From assembly GCF_022919135.1 (NCBI RefSeq), contig NZ_CP095049.1, positions 186,001 through 250,000 of the forward strand: a stretch of DNA of 64,000 bases, given 5' to 3'. This DNA comes from Hymenobacter cellulosivorans. GTDB lineage: Bacteria; Bacteroidota; Bacteroidia; Cytophagales; Hymenobacteraceae. The position numbers and the translations under genes are program-made. Position 1 is the first letter of the stretch, and the number at the start of each line of letters is the position of its first letter. Shown piece after piece: positions 9,186 to 18,146 of this stretch. Below the pieces are notes generated by a model. It saw nothing but the letters and a program-made list of their open reading frames with translations. It was not told the origin of the DNA and searched no databases.

Positions 9186-9773
9186 CTACGAAGCAGCTTC
9201 TTCGCTAGCCTCGTCGCGAGTTTCGCCTTCTTTCAGCGTTTCGGTTGGAGCATCCGTAGCGGCAGCAGCCTCTTCGCTTACCACGGCAGCCGGAGCAGCG
9301 GTAGTAGCTTCAGCGGCCGGAGCAGCAGCCTCAGCACCCGACTTCTTCTTGCCGCGTGAGCGACGAGTCGTAGCCTTGGCTTCGCCGGCCGACTTAGCTT
9401 CCAGCAGCGTTTCGTTGTAGTCCACCAGCTCGATGATGCACACCTCGGCGTTGTCGCCCAGACGGTTGTCGCTCAGCTTGATGATGCGGGTGTAACCGCC
9501 GGGACGGGTAGCAATTTTAGCGGCTACCGAGTCATACAGCTCCTTAATCGACTCCTTGTTCTGCAGCGTAGCGAATACGGTACGACGCGAGTGCGTCGTG
9601 TCGCTCTTCGACTTGGTCAGCAGGGGCTCTACAAACTTGCGCAGGGCTTTAGCCTTGGCCACCGTAGTGGTCAGACGCTTGTGCAGAATCAGCGACGAAG
9701 CCATGTTCGACAGCATCGCGTTGCGGTGGGAGGTGGTACGACCGAGGTGGTTGATTTTCTTACCGTGTCTCAT
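9186..9773 (-). CDS. rplQ: 50S ribosomal protein L17 with long acidic/Ala-rich tail
   Basis: L17 binds 23S rRNA near the peptide-exit side of the large subunit. The core is residues 1 to about 124 ([20 protein letters not shown], then IELVDYN). A tail of about 70 residues follows: first a basic patch [11 protein letters not shown], then Ala/Glu/Thr-rich low-complexity sequence. Typical L17 proteins end near residue 120-130, so the tail is an addition. It is the last gene of the alpha cluster, 202 bases after rpoA, with hairpins in that gap. Confidence 0.96.
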   Translation of the reverse strand: MRHGKKINHLGRTTSHRNAMLSNMASSLILHKRLTTTVAKAKALRKFVEPLLTKSKSDTTHSRRTVFATLQNKESIKELYDSVAAKIATRPGGYTRIIKLSDNRLGDNAEVCIIELVDYNETLLEAKSAGEAKATTRRSRGKKKSGAEAAAPAAEATTAAPAAVVSEEAAAATDAPTETLKEGETRDEASEEAAS

Positions 9774-9910
9774 TGGTTAGTGCTTCTCAGCAGGAATGTG
9801 TGTGCTTGCGTAGGATGACCACGGCGGGCTGCCAGTTAGTTAGGCAGCCTCATTAGAACCATCCTACCTCGGGCACACTGGTGAAAAAGTGTAAATGAAG
9901 TATGCAAAGA

Positions 9911-9967
9911 AATAGGCTGATTGCTGCAGGCCAACGAGTACGTCAGCGTAGCGGCAATCAGCCTATT
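9911..9967 (-). other. Hairpin between rpoA and rplQ
   Basis: A perfect 14-bp inverted repeat (AATAGGCTGATTGC and its complement) with a 29-base spacer. It begins nine bases after the rpoA stop and is followed on the minus strand by TTCTTTGCATAC. It may be a partial terminator or an RNA-stability or processing hairpin. A second 7-bp hairpin lies at 9827-9849. Confidence 0.6.
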
Positions 9968-9975
9968 GGGGTATG

Positions 9976-10965
9976 CTAGTCTTCGTCGAGGCGGTACTTG
10001 CCCAGGTCCATCCCGAAGGTCAGACCTTTTTCCTCTACGAGGTTTTCGAGTTCGGTCAGCGACTTCTTACCGAAGTTGCGGAACTTCATCATATCGCTCA
10101 TGTCCAGCTGCACCAGTTCGCCCAGCGTCTTGATGTCAGCAGCCTTGAGGCAGTTGTAAGCGCGTACGCTCAGATCCATATCCGCCAGCGGCGTCTTCAG
10201 AACCTTGCGCATGTGCAGCGTCTCTTCGTCTACCGTCTCTTCTTCCTCGGCTTTAGCCGTTTCGAAGGTCATGGTGTTGTCCGAGAACAGCATGAAGTGT
10301 TGAATCAGAATGTTGGCCGCACCTTTCAGCGCGTCCTCGGGGTGAATCGAACCGTCGGTCTGAATCTCGATGAGGAGCTTCTCGTAGTCGGTTTTCTGCT
10401 CTACCCGGGTATTCTCAATGCTATACTTCACGTTCTTAATAGGCGTGAAGATGGCATCAATGGCAATTTGCCCAAACACCTGGTCGGCAGGCTTATTCTC
10501 CTCGGCCGGTACGTAGCCACGGCCTTTCTGAATCGTAAATTCAAATTCCAACTCCACCGAAGGATCAACGTTGCAGATAACCATATCTGTGTTGAGTACT
10601 TCGAAGCCAGTCGTGAATTTGTTGATATCACCAGCCGTGAACGTCTCCTGGCCCTTAATACGGACCGTGATTTTGTCCTCGATGGCGTCGCTCACCTTCT
10701 TGAAGCGAACCTGCTTTAGGTTCAGAATGATTTCGGACATGTCCTCAATCACGCCTTCAATCGTCATGAACTCGTGCAGCACACTGGAAGTGCGGACCGA
10801 CGTGATGGCATAGCCCTCCAGCGACGACAGCAGGATACGGCGCAATGCGTTGCCGATCGTGACGCCGTAGCCTTTCTCCAGCGGTTTAAATTCAAATGTT
10901 CCGTAGAAGTCGTCGGATTTCTCCATCACTACTTTCTCCGGCATTTGAAAAGCTAAGATTGACAT
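9976..10965 (-). CDS. rpoA: RNA polymerase subunit alpha
   Basis: Assembly platform of RNA polymerase. In the 329-residue product the N-terminal dimerisation domain ([20 protein letters not shown], near residues 34-53) is followed by an acidic linker ([13 protein letters not shown]). The alpha-CTD, at about residues 255-320, contains [20 protein letters not shown] and the helix-hairpin-helix segment [14 protein letters not shown], which bind UP elements and activators. It lies between rpsD and rplQ as in other bacteria. Confidence 0.98.
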   Translation of the reverse strand: MSILAFQMPEKVVMEKSDDFYGTFEFKPLEKGYGVTIGNALRRILLSSLEGYAITSVRTSSVLHEFMTIEGVIEDMSEIILNLKQVRFKKVSDAIEDKITVRIKGQETFTAGDINKFTTGFEVLNTDMVICNVDPSVELEFEFTIQKGRGYVPAEENKPADQVFGQIAIDAIFTPIKNVKYSIENTRVEQKTDYEKLLIEIQTDGSIHPEDALKGAANILIQHFMLFSDNTMTFETAKAEEEETVDEETLHMRKVLKTPLADMDLSVRAYNCLKAADIKTLGELVQLDMSDMMKFRNFGKKSLTELENLVEEKGLTFGMDLGKYRLDED

Positions 10966-11035
10966 AAGTGGGGCTTTAAAAATACAACAAGGAAAAAACG
11001 AAGTAAGAACCCGACCATAAGCCGGGTTCCAGTAA

Positions 11036-11641
11036 TTACTTCGAGTAAAGCTCGACGATGAGCTGCTCCGTGATTTTCTCCGGAATCAGGTCACGTGAGG
11101 GGGCGTTCAAGAACTTGCCCACCAATTCCTTGCCGTCCCACTCCAGCCACGAGAAAGCACGCGAGTTGCGGGCGCTCAGGCTGGTGGTAATAGCTTCCAG
11201 AGACTTCGACTTTTCGCGAACACCTACTACGTCACCAGCGCGGAGCTTGTACGAAGCAATGTTGACTACTTCACCGTTCACCGTGATGTGCTTGTGCAAC
11301 ACCAACTGGCGAGCAGCGCGACGGGTTGGAGCAATGCCAAAACGATACACCGTATTGTCCAAACGCGACTCGAGCAGAGCCAGCAGGTTGTCGCCGGTGA
11401 TGCCGGGCAGAGTAGCTGCTTTGTGGAACAGGTTTTCGAATTGCTTCTCCAGTACACCGTACATGTACTTTACTTTCTGCTTCTCCATCAGCTGCACCGC
11501 GTATTCCGACTGCTTCTTGCGGCGGCCACGGCCGTGCTGGCCTGGAGGATAGTTCTTTTTGTTGAGTGCCTTGCTTGGGCCGAAGATTGGCTCTGCGAAG
11601 CGACGGGCAATCTTGGTTTTAGGACCAGTATAACGTGCCAT
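11036..11641 (-). CDS. rpsD: 30S ribosomal protein S4
   Basis: A primary 16S rRNA binding protein and part of the mRNA entry region. The 201-residue product has the usual start ([15 protein letters not shown]) and an S4 RNA-binding fold ([20 protein letters not shown], then [14 protein letters not shown]). The N-terminus lacks the four-cysteine zinc site, so it is the zinc-free form. It follows a structured 130-base gap after rpsK. S4 represses the alpha operon in some bacteria; whether that gap is its target is unknown. Confidence 0.97.
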   Translation of the reverse strand: MARYTGPKTKIARRFAEPIFGPSKALNKKNYPPGQHGRGRRKKQSEYAVQLMEKQKVKYMYGVLEKQFENLFHKAATLPGITGDNLLALLESRLDNTVYRFGIAPTRRAARQLVLHKHITVNGEVVNIASYKLRAGDVVGVREKSKSLEAITTSLSARNSRAFSWLEWDGKELVGKFLNAPSRDLIPEKITEQLIVELYSK

Positions 11642-11678
11642 TTCGGGGTATTTGAGTTTTGCAGGGGTTGAACCACGC

Positions 11679-11759
11679 GTGTCGGGCCTCTCGGATGCGA
11701 CCTACCCGCAGGGCAAGCCGGATCGGAAACCCGACACAGGGGCGAACCAAATGGTTCGC
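11679..11759 (-). other. Structured rpsK-rpsD intercistronic region
   Basis: GTGTCGGG (11679-11686) pairs with CCCGACAC (11730-11737), and next to it GCGAACC (11742-11748) pairs with GGTTCGC (11753-11759) around an AAAT loop. The 130-base gap is long for this operon and has no ORF. It could be a leader bound by a ribosomal protein such as S4, but this is inference. Confidence 0.5.
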
Positions 11760-11771
11760 GAGTTCAGTATA

Positions 11772-12164
11772 TCAGACGCGACGACGCTTAGGAGGACGGC
11801 AGCCGTTGTGGGGCAGCGGGGTCACGTCGCGGATGGTGGTTACCTCAATGCCCACGTTCTGGAGGGTACGGATAGCCGACTCACGGCCTGCACCCGGACC
11901 TTTCACGAATACTTCGGCTTTGCGCATGCCCAGATCATGGGCCACTTTGGCGCAATCCGTAGCTGCCATCTGGGCAGCGTAGGGCGTGTTCTTCTTAGAA
12001 CCTTTGAAACCCATCTTACCAGCCGACGCCCAGGAAATAACCTGACCATTGTTGTTGGTGATGGAGATGATGATGTTATTGAAGGAAGCCTTGATGTGAA
12101 TCTGGCCTACCTGCTCAACAACGACAACGCGCTTTTTGGCTTTGTCTTTTCTCTTTTGTGCCAT
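11772..12164 (-). CDS. rpsK: 30S ribosomal protein S11
   Basis: An S11 of 130 residues lining the E-site side of the 30S platform. It shows a basic start ([15 protein letters not shown]), [16 protein letters not shown], and the C-terminal [28 protein letters not shown] region (key residues [13 protein letters not shown]). It lies between rpsM and rpsD. Confidence 0.97.
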   Translation of the reverse strand: MAQKRKDKAKKRVVVVEQVGQIHIKASFNNIIISITNNNGQVISWASAGKMGFKGSKKNTPYAAQMAATDCAKVAHDLGMRKAEVFVKGPGAGRESAIRTLQNVGIEVTTIRDVTPLPHNGCRPPKRRRV

Positions 12165-12195
12165 TTGGTTATCGCAAAAAACTGCGGAAGGTGTT

Positions 12196-12225
12196 GAAGC
12201 CGGTTCAGAGTCCTGAACCGGCTTC
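12196..12225 (-). other. Perfect hairpin between rpsM and rpsK
   Basis: GAAGCCGGTTCAG (12196-12208) and its exact complement (12213-12225) with a four-base AGTC loop, starting 16 bases after the rpsM stop. No T tract follows on the minus strand, so it is more likely a processing, stability or regulatory hairpin than a full terminator. Confidence 0.65.
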
Positions 12226-12240
12226 GATTCCCGCTACAAT

Positions 12241-12618
12241 TTATTTAGTAGCTTTTTTCTTGTTGGCAACGGTTTTCCGTTTGCCTTTGCGCGTGCGCGA
12301 GTTGTTCTTGGTACGCTGACCACGAACTGGCAGACCTTTGCGGTGACGCAGACCCCGATAGCAACCGATGTCCATCAGACGCTTGATGTTCAGCTGCACT
12401 TCCGAGCGCAGAACACCTTCAGTCTTAACTTCGGCAGCAATGATGCTGCGGATTTCGCCAGCTTCTGCTTCCGTCCAATCCTTTACTTTCTTGTTCAGGT
12501 CGATGCCGGCCTTGGTCAAGATTTTCTGTGCGGAAGGACGGCCGATGCCGAAAATGTAGGTCAGCGCGATTTCACCGCGCTTGTTGTCCGGGATATCTAC
12601 CCCTGCAATACGAGCCAT
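12241..12618 (-). CDS. rpsM: 30S ribosomal protein S13
   Basis: An S13 of 125 residues contacting the P-site tRNA and the intersubunit bridge. It has the typical start [19 protein letters not shown], then [11 protein letters not shown], the signature [20 protein letters not shown], and a basic C-terminus that reaches the decoding centre. First of the alpha-type genes after rpmJ. Confidence 0.98.
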   Translation of the reverse strand: MARIAGVDIPDNKRGEIALTYIFGIGRPSAQKILTKAGIDLNKKVKDWTEAEAGEIRSIIAAEVKTEGVLRSEVQLNIKRLMDIGCYRGLRHRKGLPVRGQRTKNNSRTRKGKRKTVANKKKATK

Positions 12619-12644
12619 TTGCTTTTGTAAAAAGTCTGGTGCTA

Positions 12645-12761
12645 CTAACCCTGACGCTGCTTGAAGCGGGGGTTCTTTTTGTTGATGACGTACAGCTTGC
12701 CGTTGCGGCGAACCAGCTTACAGTCAACACTGCGTTTCTTGACCGAGGTTTTGACTTTCAT
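12645..12761 (-). CDS. rpmJ: 50S ribosomal protein L36 (zinc-free form)
   Basis: A very short gene of 38 codons ([20 protein letters not shown]...NPRFKQRQG) in the canonical place between infA and rpsM. Only one cysteine (C14) of the usual C-C-C-H zinc set remains: positions 11, 27 and 32 are S, N and R. It is therefore the C-minus, zinc-independent type common in Bacteroidota. L36 helps fold 23S rRNA near the factor-binding region. Confidence 0.96.
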   Translation of the reverse strand: MKVKTSVKKRSVDCKLVRRNGKLYVINKKNPRFKQRQG

Positions 12762-12770
12762 GTCGTCGGG

Positions 12771-12989
12771 TTATTTGTAACGGTAAACAATTCGGCCCTT
12801 CGACAAGTCGTAAGGGGACATTTCCAGCTTCACCTTATCGCCCGGCAGGATTTTGATGTAGTGCATTCGCATTTTGCCCGAAATGTGAGCAACGAGCTGG
12901 TGACCGTTTTCCAATTCCACGCGAAACATGGCGTTTGAAAGGGCTTCCAGAATGACTCCGTCCTGTTCAATGGAGGATTGTTTGGCCAT
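12771..12989 (-). CDS. infA: Translation initiation factor IF-1
   Basis: A 72-residue S1/OB-fold protein that occupies the 30S A site during initiation. It shows the family start [20 protein letters not shown], the segment [20 protein letters not shown], and the end [13 protein letters not shown]. It lies four bases after map and nine before rpmJ. Confidence 0.98.
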   Translation of the reverse strand: MAKQSSIEQDGVILEALSNAMFRVELENGHQLVAHISGKMRMHYIKILPGDKVKLEMSPYDLSKGRIVYRYK

Positions 12990-12993
12990 AAGG

Positions 12994-13764
12994 CTACTGT
13001 AAGGCTTTTTCTATGTATTCAAAGGAAGTGAGAATCTCCGCTTTGTCTTTTCGTACTACAACCGTGTGCTCAAAGTGCGCCGAAGGCTTGAAGTCCTTGG
13101 TCCGGATAGTCCAACCATCCTTTTCCTGAACTACGCTCTTCGTTCCCAAATTCACCATAGGCTCGATGGCTAAAACCAAGCCCTCTTGTAGCTTAAGTCC
13201 CGCCCCACGTTTGCCGTAGTTAGGAACTTCTGGCCGTTCGTGGAGTTTCTGACCAATTCCGTGGCCAACAAGTTCCCGCACTACTCCATAACCTTGTTTT
13301 TCAACGTGGTTTTGGATGGCATATCCCAGGTCGCCCATTCGGTTGCCTGCCACTGCCTGGTCAATGCCCAGATACAATGACTTTTTGGTTTCTTCCAGAA
13401 GTTTGAGCACTTCTGGTGCCACCTCCCCTACTGGGTAAGTGTAGGCACTATCGGCATGGTAGCCGTTCAACAAGACTCCGCAGTCTACCGAAACAACATC
13501 TCCGCTTTTGAGCTGATAGTCACTCGGGAAACCATGCACCACGACTGAGTTAGGCGAGATGCAGAGACTATATTCAAAACCATTATACCCTTTAAAGGAG
13601 GGTAGCCCGCCATGGTCCCGGATGAATTCTTCCGCACGCTGATCAAGGGCACGCGTCGTAATTCCTTCCTTAATCATGCCCGCGACTTCTCCATGGGCTT
13701 GAGCCAGCACTTTCGCGCTGGCCCGGATGAGTTCTATTTCTTCTTCGGTCTTGTAGATAACCAT
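12994..13764 (-). CDS. map: Methionine aminopeptidase type I
   Basis: Removes the N-terminal methionine from new proteins. The 256-residue product shows all metal-ligand segments: [18 protein letters not shown] (two Asp), [19 protein letters not shown] (His), VLAIEPMVN (Glu) and the last Glu in FEHTVVV. There is no N-terminal zinc-finger extension, so it is type Ia. It lies seven bases after secY in the usual secY-map-infA order. Confidence 0.97.
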   Translation of the reverse strand: MVIYKTEEEIELIRASAKVLAQAHGEVAGMIKEGITTRALDQRAEEFIRDHGGLPSFKGYNGFEYSLCISPNSVVVHGFPSDYQLKSGDVVSVDCGVLLNGYHADSAYTYPVGEVAPEVLKLLEETKKSLYLGIDQAVAGNRMGDLGYAIQNHVEKQGYGVVRELVGHGIGQKLHERPEVPNYGKRGAGLKLQEGLVLAIEPMVNLGTKSVVQEKDGWTIRTKDFKPSAHFEHTVVVRKDKAEILTSFEYIEKALQ

Positions 13765-13771
13765 GACCGAA

Positions 13772-15094
13772 TTAGGATGCCAGCGCTACGTTCTGGGTAG
13801 AACGGCCACGCAGCTTGCCCGTCTTCATCATGCCATCGTAATGACGCATAAGCAAGTAGCTTTCCACCTGGTTAAGCGTATCCAGTACTACACCTACCAT
13901 GATGATCAGCGAAGTACCGCCATAGAAAGCAGAGAAAGGACGCGTAACACCAGCCAGCAAAGCAAGGGCCGGGAAGATGGCAATCAGGGCCAGTACAATT
14001 GCACCAGGCAGCGTGATATGCGTCAAAATCTCGTCGATGTGCTCTGAAGTATCGCGCCCAGGCTTCACGCCAGGAACGAAACCACCACTGCGCTTCAGGT
14101 CATCCGCAATTTGATTGGGGTTAACGCTGATAGCCGTGTAGAAGTAAGTAAAGACGATGATAAGCGTTGCGAAAACCAGATTGTATTGCCAAGAGGTGTA
14201 GTCCGAAAACTTCTGACCAACTGCCGCAGCAAAATCACTATCGGCTTGCCAAACAGAAGCAACAATTGCCGGTACGAACATTAGCGACTGAGCGAAGATG
14301 ATCGGCATAACGCCGGCTGCATTCACTTTCAGCGGAATGAACTGACGTTGGGCATTAAGTTGTGTAGTACCACCTACTTGCTTGGCATACTGAACCGGAA
14401 TCCGGCGTACAGCCTGCGTCAGCACGATTACGGCCATTACTACTAAGAACAGCACTACTAGTTCAATCAAAAAGATCAACGAGCCGCGCATGCCTTTAGC
14501 AGCTGCCTCCCCAATAATAGCACCGGGGAAACGGGATACAATCCCGATCATAATGATCATGGAAATACCGTTACCTATGCCTTTATCCGTAATCTTTTCA
14601 CCAAGCCACATGCAAAACAGCGTTCCGGCCGTGATGATAAGCATAGTGGAAAAAGTAAAGAAAGGGCCTGGAGCAATGATAGCTTCCGCGTTGATAGTAG
14701 CAATAAAGCCGATAGACTGAGCCATTACAATCGGAATTGTGAGAATCCGAGTATACTGGTTAATCTTCTTCCGACCTGATTCACCTTCCTTCTGCAGCTT
14801 CTGGAAGTAAGGAACTGCAATAGTGAGCAGTTGCAATACAATCGAGGCTGAGATGTAGGGCATGATACCCAAAGCAAAGATCGAGGCGTGACTGAATGCG
14901 CCGCCGAGCAGCGTATCCAGAATACCGAACAGACCTTCAGCGCCACCCTGCTTCAAACGCGACGCGTCGACGCCGGGGAGTACCACATAGGAACCCAGCC
15001 GATAGATGGCAATGAAAAAAAGCGTATTGAAGATCCGCGTACGCAGATCTTCAATCGCAAAAATGTTCTTTATCGTTTCGATAAACTTTTTCAT
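13772..15094 (-). CDS. secY: Protein translocase subunit SecY
   Basis: Channel subunit of the SecYEG translocon in the inner membrane. It has 440 residues and about ten transmembrane helices. Typical segments are RIFNTLFFIAIYRLGSYVVLPG for TM1, the plug/TM2 region ALGIMPYISASIVLQLL, MWLGEKITDKGIGNGISMII, and the large cytoplasmic loop with QRQFIPLKVNAAGVMPIIFA. The partner secE is at 42645. Confidence 0.98.
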   Translation of the reverse strand: MKKFIETIKNIFAIEDLRTRIFNTLFFIAIYRLGSYVVLPGVDASRLKQGGAEGLFGILDTLLGGAFSHASIFALGIMPYISASIVLQLLTIAVPYFQKLQKEGESGRKKINQYTRILTIPIVMAQSIGFIATINAEAIIAPGPFFTFSTMLIITAGTLFCMWLGEKITDKGIGNGISMIIMIGIVSRFPGAIIGEAAAKGMRGSLIFLIELVVLFLVVMAVIVLTQAVRRIPVQYAKQVGGTTQLNAQRQFIPLKVNAAGVMPIIFAQSLMFVPAIVASVWQADSDFAAAVGQKFSDYTSWQYNLVFATLIIVFTYFYTAISVNPNQIADDLKRSGGFVPGVKPGRDTSEHIDEILTHITLPGAIVLALIAIFPALALLAGVTRPFSAFYGGTSLIIMVGVVLDTLNQVESYLLMRHYDGMMKTGKLRGRSTQNVALAS

Positions 15095-15107
15095 CGCCGA
15101 TAAGACT

Positions 15108-15554
15108 TTACAGCGTCACAGCTTTACCACCAGCTTTCTCGATGGCTTCGATAGCCGACTTCGAGAATGCATGGGCATGTACTTCCAGAGCAGTGGTAAC
15201 TTCCCCACGACCCAGGATTTTGATTTTAGCGTTCTTGGAAACCAAGCCAGCCGATACGAAGTAAGCAACGTCCATAGTGGAAGTGCTGTTCTTTTCGTTG
15301 AGGCTGGTCAGAGCATCCAAATTGATGCCTTTGTACTCCACGCGGTTGATGTTCTTGAAGCCGAACTTCGGAACACGGCGCTGCAGTGGCATCTGGCCAC
15401 CTTCGAAGCCAGACTTCTTGGAGTAACCCGAACGAGACTTTTGACCTTTGTGACCACGCGTCGACGTGCCGCCGCGGCCGGAACCCGTACCACGACCCAA
15501 GCGCTTGTTGGTGCGCGTTGAGCCTACGGCGGGTGATAGATTGCTGAGATTCAT
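15108..15554 (-). CDS. rplO: 50S ribosomal protein L15
   Basis: A late-assembly L15 of 148 residues. It starts [20 protein letters not shown], has the glycine/arginine-rich arm [20 protein letters not shown], and the C-terminal domain with [19 protein letters not shown]. It lies between rpmD and secY as expected. Confidence 0.97.
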   Translation of the reverse strand: MNLSNLSPAVGSTRTNKRLGRGTGSGRGGTSTRGHKGQKSRSGYSKKSGFEGGQMPLQRRVPKFGFKNINRVEYKGINLDALTSLNEKNSTSTMDVAYFVSAGLVSKNAKIKILGRGEVTTALEVHAHAFSKSAIEAIEKAGGKAVTL

Positions 15555-15567
15555 ATCGAGGGGAATC

Positions 15568-15747
15568 CTAGAGTTCAGTTACTTCCAAGAGGTGCTGCAC
15601 AGCGGCTACCATACCGGCAACCTGAGGCGTATTTTCTACGGCCTTCGTGCTACCGATTTTACCGAGGCCCAGGGCCTTAACGGTACGTTTTTGACGCTCA
15701 GGGCGGTCAATAACGCTTTTCACGAGTTTGATTTGGATCTGCGCCAT
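15568..15747 (-). CDS. rpmD: 50S ribosomal protein L30
   Basis: A 59-codon gene between rpsE and rplO. The product begins [20 protein letters not shown], has the ferredoxin-like core segment [18 protein letters not shown], and ends LLEVTEL. L30 binds 5S/23S rRNA at the large-subunit surface. It starts six bases after the rpsE stop and the next gene follows at 13 bases. Confidence 0.96.
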   Translation of the reverse strand: MAQIQIKLVKSVIDRPERQKRTVKALGLGKIGSTKAVENTPQVAGMVAAVQHLLEVTEL

Positions 15748-15753
15748 CGCTGC

Positions 15754-16353
15754 TTAACCGTTAAAAACTTGGGCCAGAGTGATACCGCGCTGCTGAGCAA
15801 TCTGCATCGGGTCGCGCATCTTCAGCAGAGCGTCGAAGGTAGCTTTAACTACGTTGTGAGGGTTCGAAGAACCTTTCGACTTAGCCAGTACGTCCTTAAT
15901 ACCAGCGCTTTCAAATACAGCGCGCATAGCACCACCAGCAATTACGCCGGTACCAGCCGCGGCGGGCTGCACCAGAACGAAACCACCGGAATATTTGCCT
16001 TCCATCACGTGGGGAACCGTGTGCTTGTACAGCGGCACTTTCACCAGGTTCTTTTTAGCGTCGTCGATGCCTTTGGCAATAGCGTCGGTAACTTCGTTGG
16101 CTTTGCCGAGGCCGTAACCTACGGTGCCGTTGCCGTCACCTACTACTACAATGGCCGAGAAGCTGAAGCGACGACCACCTTTTACTACTTTGGCAACGCG
16201 GTTGATAGCTACTACCTTCTCTTTCAGATCGGATTCGCCGGCGCGGGGAGCTTGTTGGTCCCGGTTGCCACCACGGTCATTGCCACCACCCCGACGGTCA
16301 TTGCCGCCACGGTCATTGCCACCACCACGGGGGTTGTTGTTGAATTCTGCCAT
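15754..16353 (-). CDS. rpsE: 30S ribosomal protein S5 with RGG-like N-terminal extension
   Basis: S5 lies at the mRNA entry site and affects decoding accuracy. The core begins near residue 41 ([20 protein letters not shown]), has the S5 fold ([19 protein letters not shown]) and ends in ISLAQVFNG-like ITLAQVFNG. The first 40 residues are an extra low-complexity stretch built of [12 protein letters not shown] units. The encoding DNA is itself a short tandem repeat, and the stretch resembles the tail of S3 in the same cluster. Confidence 0.97.
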   Translation of the reverse strand: MAEFNNNPRGGGNDRGGNDRRGGGNDRGGNRDQQAPRAGESDLKEKVVAINRVAKVVKGGRRFSFSAIVVVGDGNGTVGYGLGKANEVTDAIAKGIDDAKKNLVKVPLYKHTVPHVMEGKYSGGFVLVQPAAAGTGVIAGGAMRAVFESAGIKDVLAKSKGSSNPHNVVKATFDALLKMRDPMQIAQQRGITLAQVFNG

Positions 16354-16359
16354 GATGAT

Positions 16360-16710
16360 TTAGAAATTGAGGCCGCCTTCGCGGGCTCCTTCTGCCAATG
16401 ATTTTACGCGGCCGTGGTAGAGGTAACCCGAACGGTCAAATACCACTTTCGAAATTCCTTTTTCCTGAGCACGGGAGGCAAGTTCTTTACCTACTGCGGC
16501 AGCCAGGGCGACTCCGTTGCCCTCTTCCACCGAAACGTGCTTCGAGGAAGCAGCCGCCAACGTACGGCCAGTGGTGTCGTCAATAATCTGAGCATAAATG
16601 CCCGTATTGCTGCGGAACACTGACAAACGTGGACGCTCGGACGTGCCAGCCACCTTAGTGCGGATGATGCGCTGGATCCGTTTTCTTCTAGTTGCTTTAT
16701 CGAAAGCCAT
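16360..16710 (-). CDS. rplR: 50S ribosomal protein L18
   Basis: An L18 of 116 residues that joins 5S rRNA to the large subunit with L5. It starts [20 protein letters not shown], contains [20 protein letters not shown] and ends [20 protein letters not shown] followed by EGGLNF. It is in the standard L6-L18-S5 order. Confidence 0.97.
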   Translation of the reverse strand: MAFDKATRRKRIQRIIRTKVAGTSERPRLSVFRSNTGIYAQIIDDTTGRTLAAASSKHVSVEEGNGVALAAAVGKELASRAQEKGISKVVFDRSGYLYHGRVKSLAEGAREGGLNF

Positions 16711-16719
16711 GATGCGAAA

Positions 16720-17274
16720 TTATTTCGAAGCCGTTTTACCAGCCTTACGACGAATTTGCTCACCCACGAAGCGCACGCCTTTGCCTTTGTAAGGCTCAAC
16801 TTTGCGCAGCGAGCGAATCTTAGCTGCTACCTGGCCCAGCAATTGGTTGTCAATGCTGTTCAAGGTAACGATGGGGTTTTTACCTTTTTCGGTTACGGCC
16901 GTAGCAGTAACTTCTTTCGGCAAGGCCAGGAAGATGTTGTGCGAGTAACCCAGCGACAATTCCAGCGTAGTACCGGCCATTGCTGCTTTGTAACCTACAC
17001 CTACCAGCTCCAGCTTCAGCTCAAAACCGTTGCTTACACCGTTGACCATGTTGTTGATCAGCGAGCGGTACAAACCGTGCATAGCCTTGTGGCGCTTCTG
17101 CTCGGTAGGACGCTCAACCACCAGCTGGCCGTCGGCTTGGGTAAGGGTAATGTCGCGGTCAACCGGGGTAGTTAGGGTGCCTTTCGGGCCCTTTACCGTA
17201 ACGGTGTTTTCGTTGCTCACTTCAACCTGAACGCCCGAGGGCAGGCTGATGGGCAGTTTACCAATGCGTGACAT
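16720..17274 (-). CDS. rplF: 50S ribosomal protein L6
   Basis: An L6 of 184 residues with two repeated alpha/beta domains binding near the sarcin-ricin loop. It starts MSRIGKLPISLPSGVQVEV, has HGLYRSLINNMVNGVSNGF and the C-terminal signature EPYKGKGVRFVGEQIRRKAG. It lies between rpsH and rplR. Confidence 0.98.
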   Translation of the reverse strand: MSRIGKLPISLPSGVQVEVSNENTVTVKGPKGTLTTPVDRDITLTQADGQLVVERPTEQKRHKAMHGLYRSLINNMVNGVSNGFELKLELVGVGYKAAMAGTTLELSLGYSHNIFLALPKEVTATAVTEKGKNPIVTLNSIDNQLLGQVAAKIRSLRKVEPYKGKGVRFVGEQIRRKAGKTASK

Positions 17275-17292
17275 AGTCTCGTTTCTTCTCGA

Positions 17293-17691
17293 TTAGTAAA
17301 CGTGGCACAATACTTCACCACCCACGTTCTGGGCTTTCGCCTCTTTCTCCGTCATCACCCCTTTCGAAGTCGACAGGATAGCAATACCCAGGCCGCTGAG
17401 TACGCGCGGCATATTTTCCACGTGAGCGTACTGACGCAGACCGGGGGTGCTGATGCGCTCCAGTTTGGTGATAGCAGGCTGCTTCGTAGTAGGGTTGTAC
17501 TTCAAGGCAATCTTGATGGTGCCCTGTACCGAAGAGTCATCAAAGCGGTAGCTTTGGATGTAGCCCTTGTGGTAAAGCACTTTCGTGATTTCCTTCTTGA
17601 TGTTGCTGGCCGGGATTTCTACTACCCGGTGGTTTGCCTTGATGGCATTGCGTACCCGGGTCAGGTAGTCGGCAATTGGATCTGTATTCAT
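17293..17691 (-). CDS. rpsH: 30S ribosomal protein S8
   Basis: S8 binds the central domain of 16S rRNA and in E. coli represses the spc operon. The 132-residue product starts MNTDPIADYLTRVRNAIKAN and carries the signature STSKGVMTEKEAKAQNVGGE. The 185-base gap before it holds a strong hairpin and a TATCTTTG promoter element, so it may have its own promoter. Confidence 0.98.
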   Translation of the reverse strand: MNTDPIADYLTRVRNAIKANHRVVEIPASNIKKEITKVLYHKGYIQSYRFDDSSVQGTIKIALKYNPTTKQPAITKLERISTPGLRQYAHVENMPRVLSGLGIAILSTSKGVMTEKEAKAQNVGGEVLCHVY

Positions 17692-17726
17692 TGTGTAGAT
17701 GAGAGCAGCCCATTTTTAGGGAGCCG

Positions 17727-17758
17727 CAAAGATATGAAAATTTCGCCGCCATTTGAAA
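17727..17758 (-). promoter_or_regulatory. Candidate internal promoter before rpsH
   Basis: TATCTTTG (17727-17734, minus strand) is an exact TAnnTTTG -7 element. TTTC (17755-17758) lies 20 bases upstream as a near match to the -33 TTTG. The start at 17691 would give a leader of about 30 bases. The spacer overlaps the hairpin at 17736-17775. Confidence 0.55.
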
Positions 17759-17775
17759 GTGGCGACGAAATTTTC
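17736..17775 (-). other. Long hairpin between rpsN and rpsH
   Basis: GAAAATTTCG-CGCCA pairs with TGGCG-CGAAATTTTC over 15 of 16 positions with an eight-base loop. It lies just upstream of the candidate rpsH promoter. A smaller 7-bp hairpin (17849-17869) follows the rpsN stop. They may end or slow transcription coming from upstream. Confidence 0.6.
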
Positions 17776-17876
17776 GGTTAAGACTACTTGGCTCGACTTA
17801 TTGAGGCTCGGCCAATGGTTTCTTTCGGCAACCTGCCAAATATCACGGTCTTAGTGTGAGTAAGACCAAAGCTGTA

Positions 17877-18146
17877 TTACCAGCTCGACTTCGTTACACC
17901 GGGGATCTTACCAGCCAGCGCCATTTCGCGGAACGTAACGCGGCTGATGCCGAATTTACGCATGTAACCACGAGGACGACCGTTGATTTTATCCCGGTTG
18001 TGGATGCGCACGGGCGAGGCATTGCGGGGCAGCTTGTCCAGGCCTTCGTAGTCGCCGGCGGCTTTCAGAGCCTTACGCTTCTCAGCGTAACGTTCTACCG
18101 TAGCGATGCGCTTTCTTTCTCTTGCTTTGACGGATTCCTTAGCCAT
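17877..18146 (-). CDS. rpsN: 30S ribosomal protein S14 (zinc-free form)
   Basis: An S14 of 89 residues in the 30S head. It starts [19 protein letters not shown] and has the conserved [19 protein letters not shown] region, here as [19 protein letters not shown] with no cysteines. It is therefore the long zinc-independent type. The ATG at 18146 overlaps the end of rplE by eight bases; an in-frame ATG further upstream lies within rplE and is not used. Confidence 0.96.
   Translation of the reverse strand: MAKESVKARERKRIATVERYAEKRKALKAAGDYEGLDKLPRNASPVRIHNRDKINGRPRGYMRKFGISRVTFREMALAGKIPGVTKSSW

Noticed and set aside
15754..16353. Direct repeats in rpsE and the 3' end of rpsC as possible CRISPR or minisatellite
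   Set aside because: The repeats are short, adjoining, in frame and encode GGNDRGG-type units; there are no spacers.
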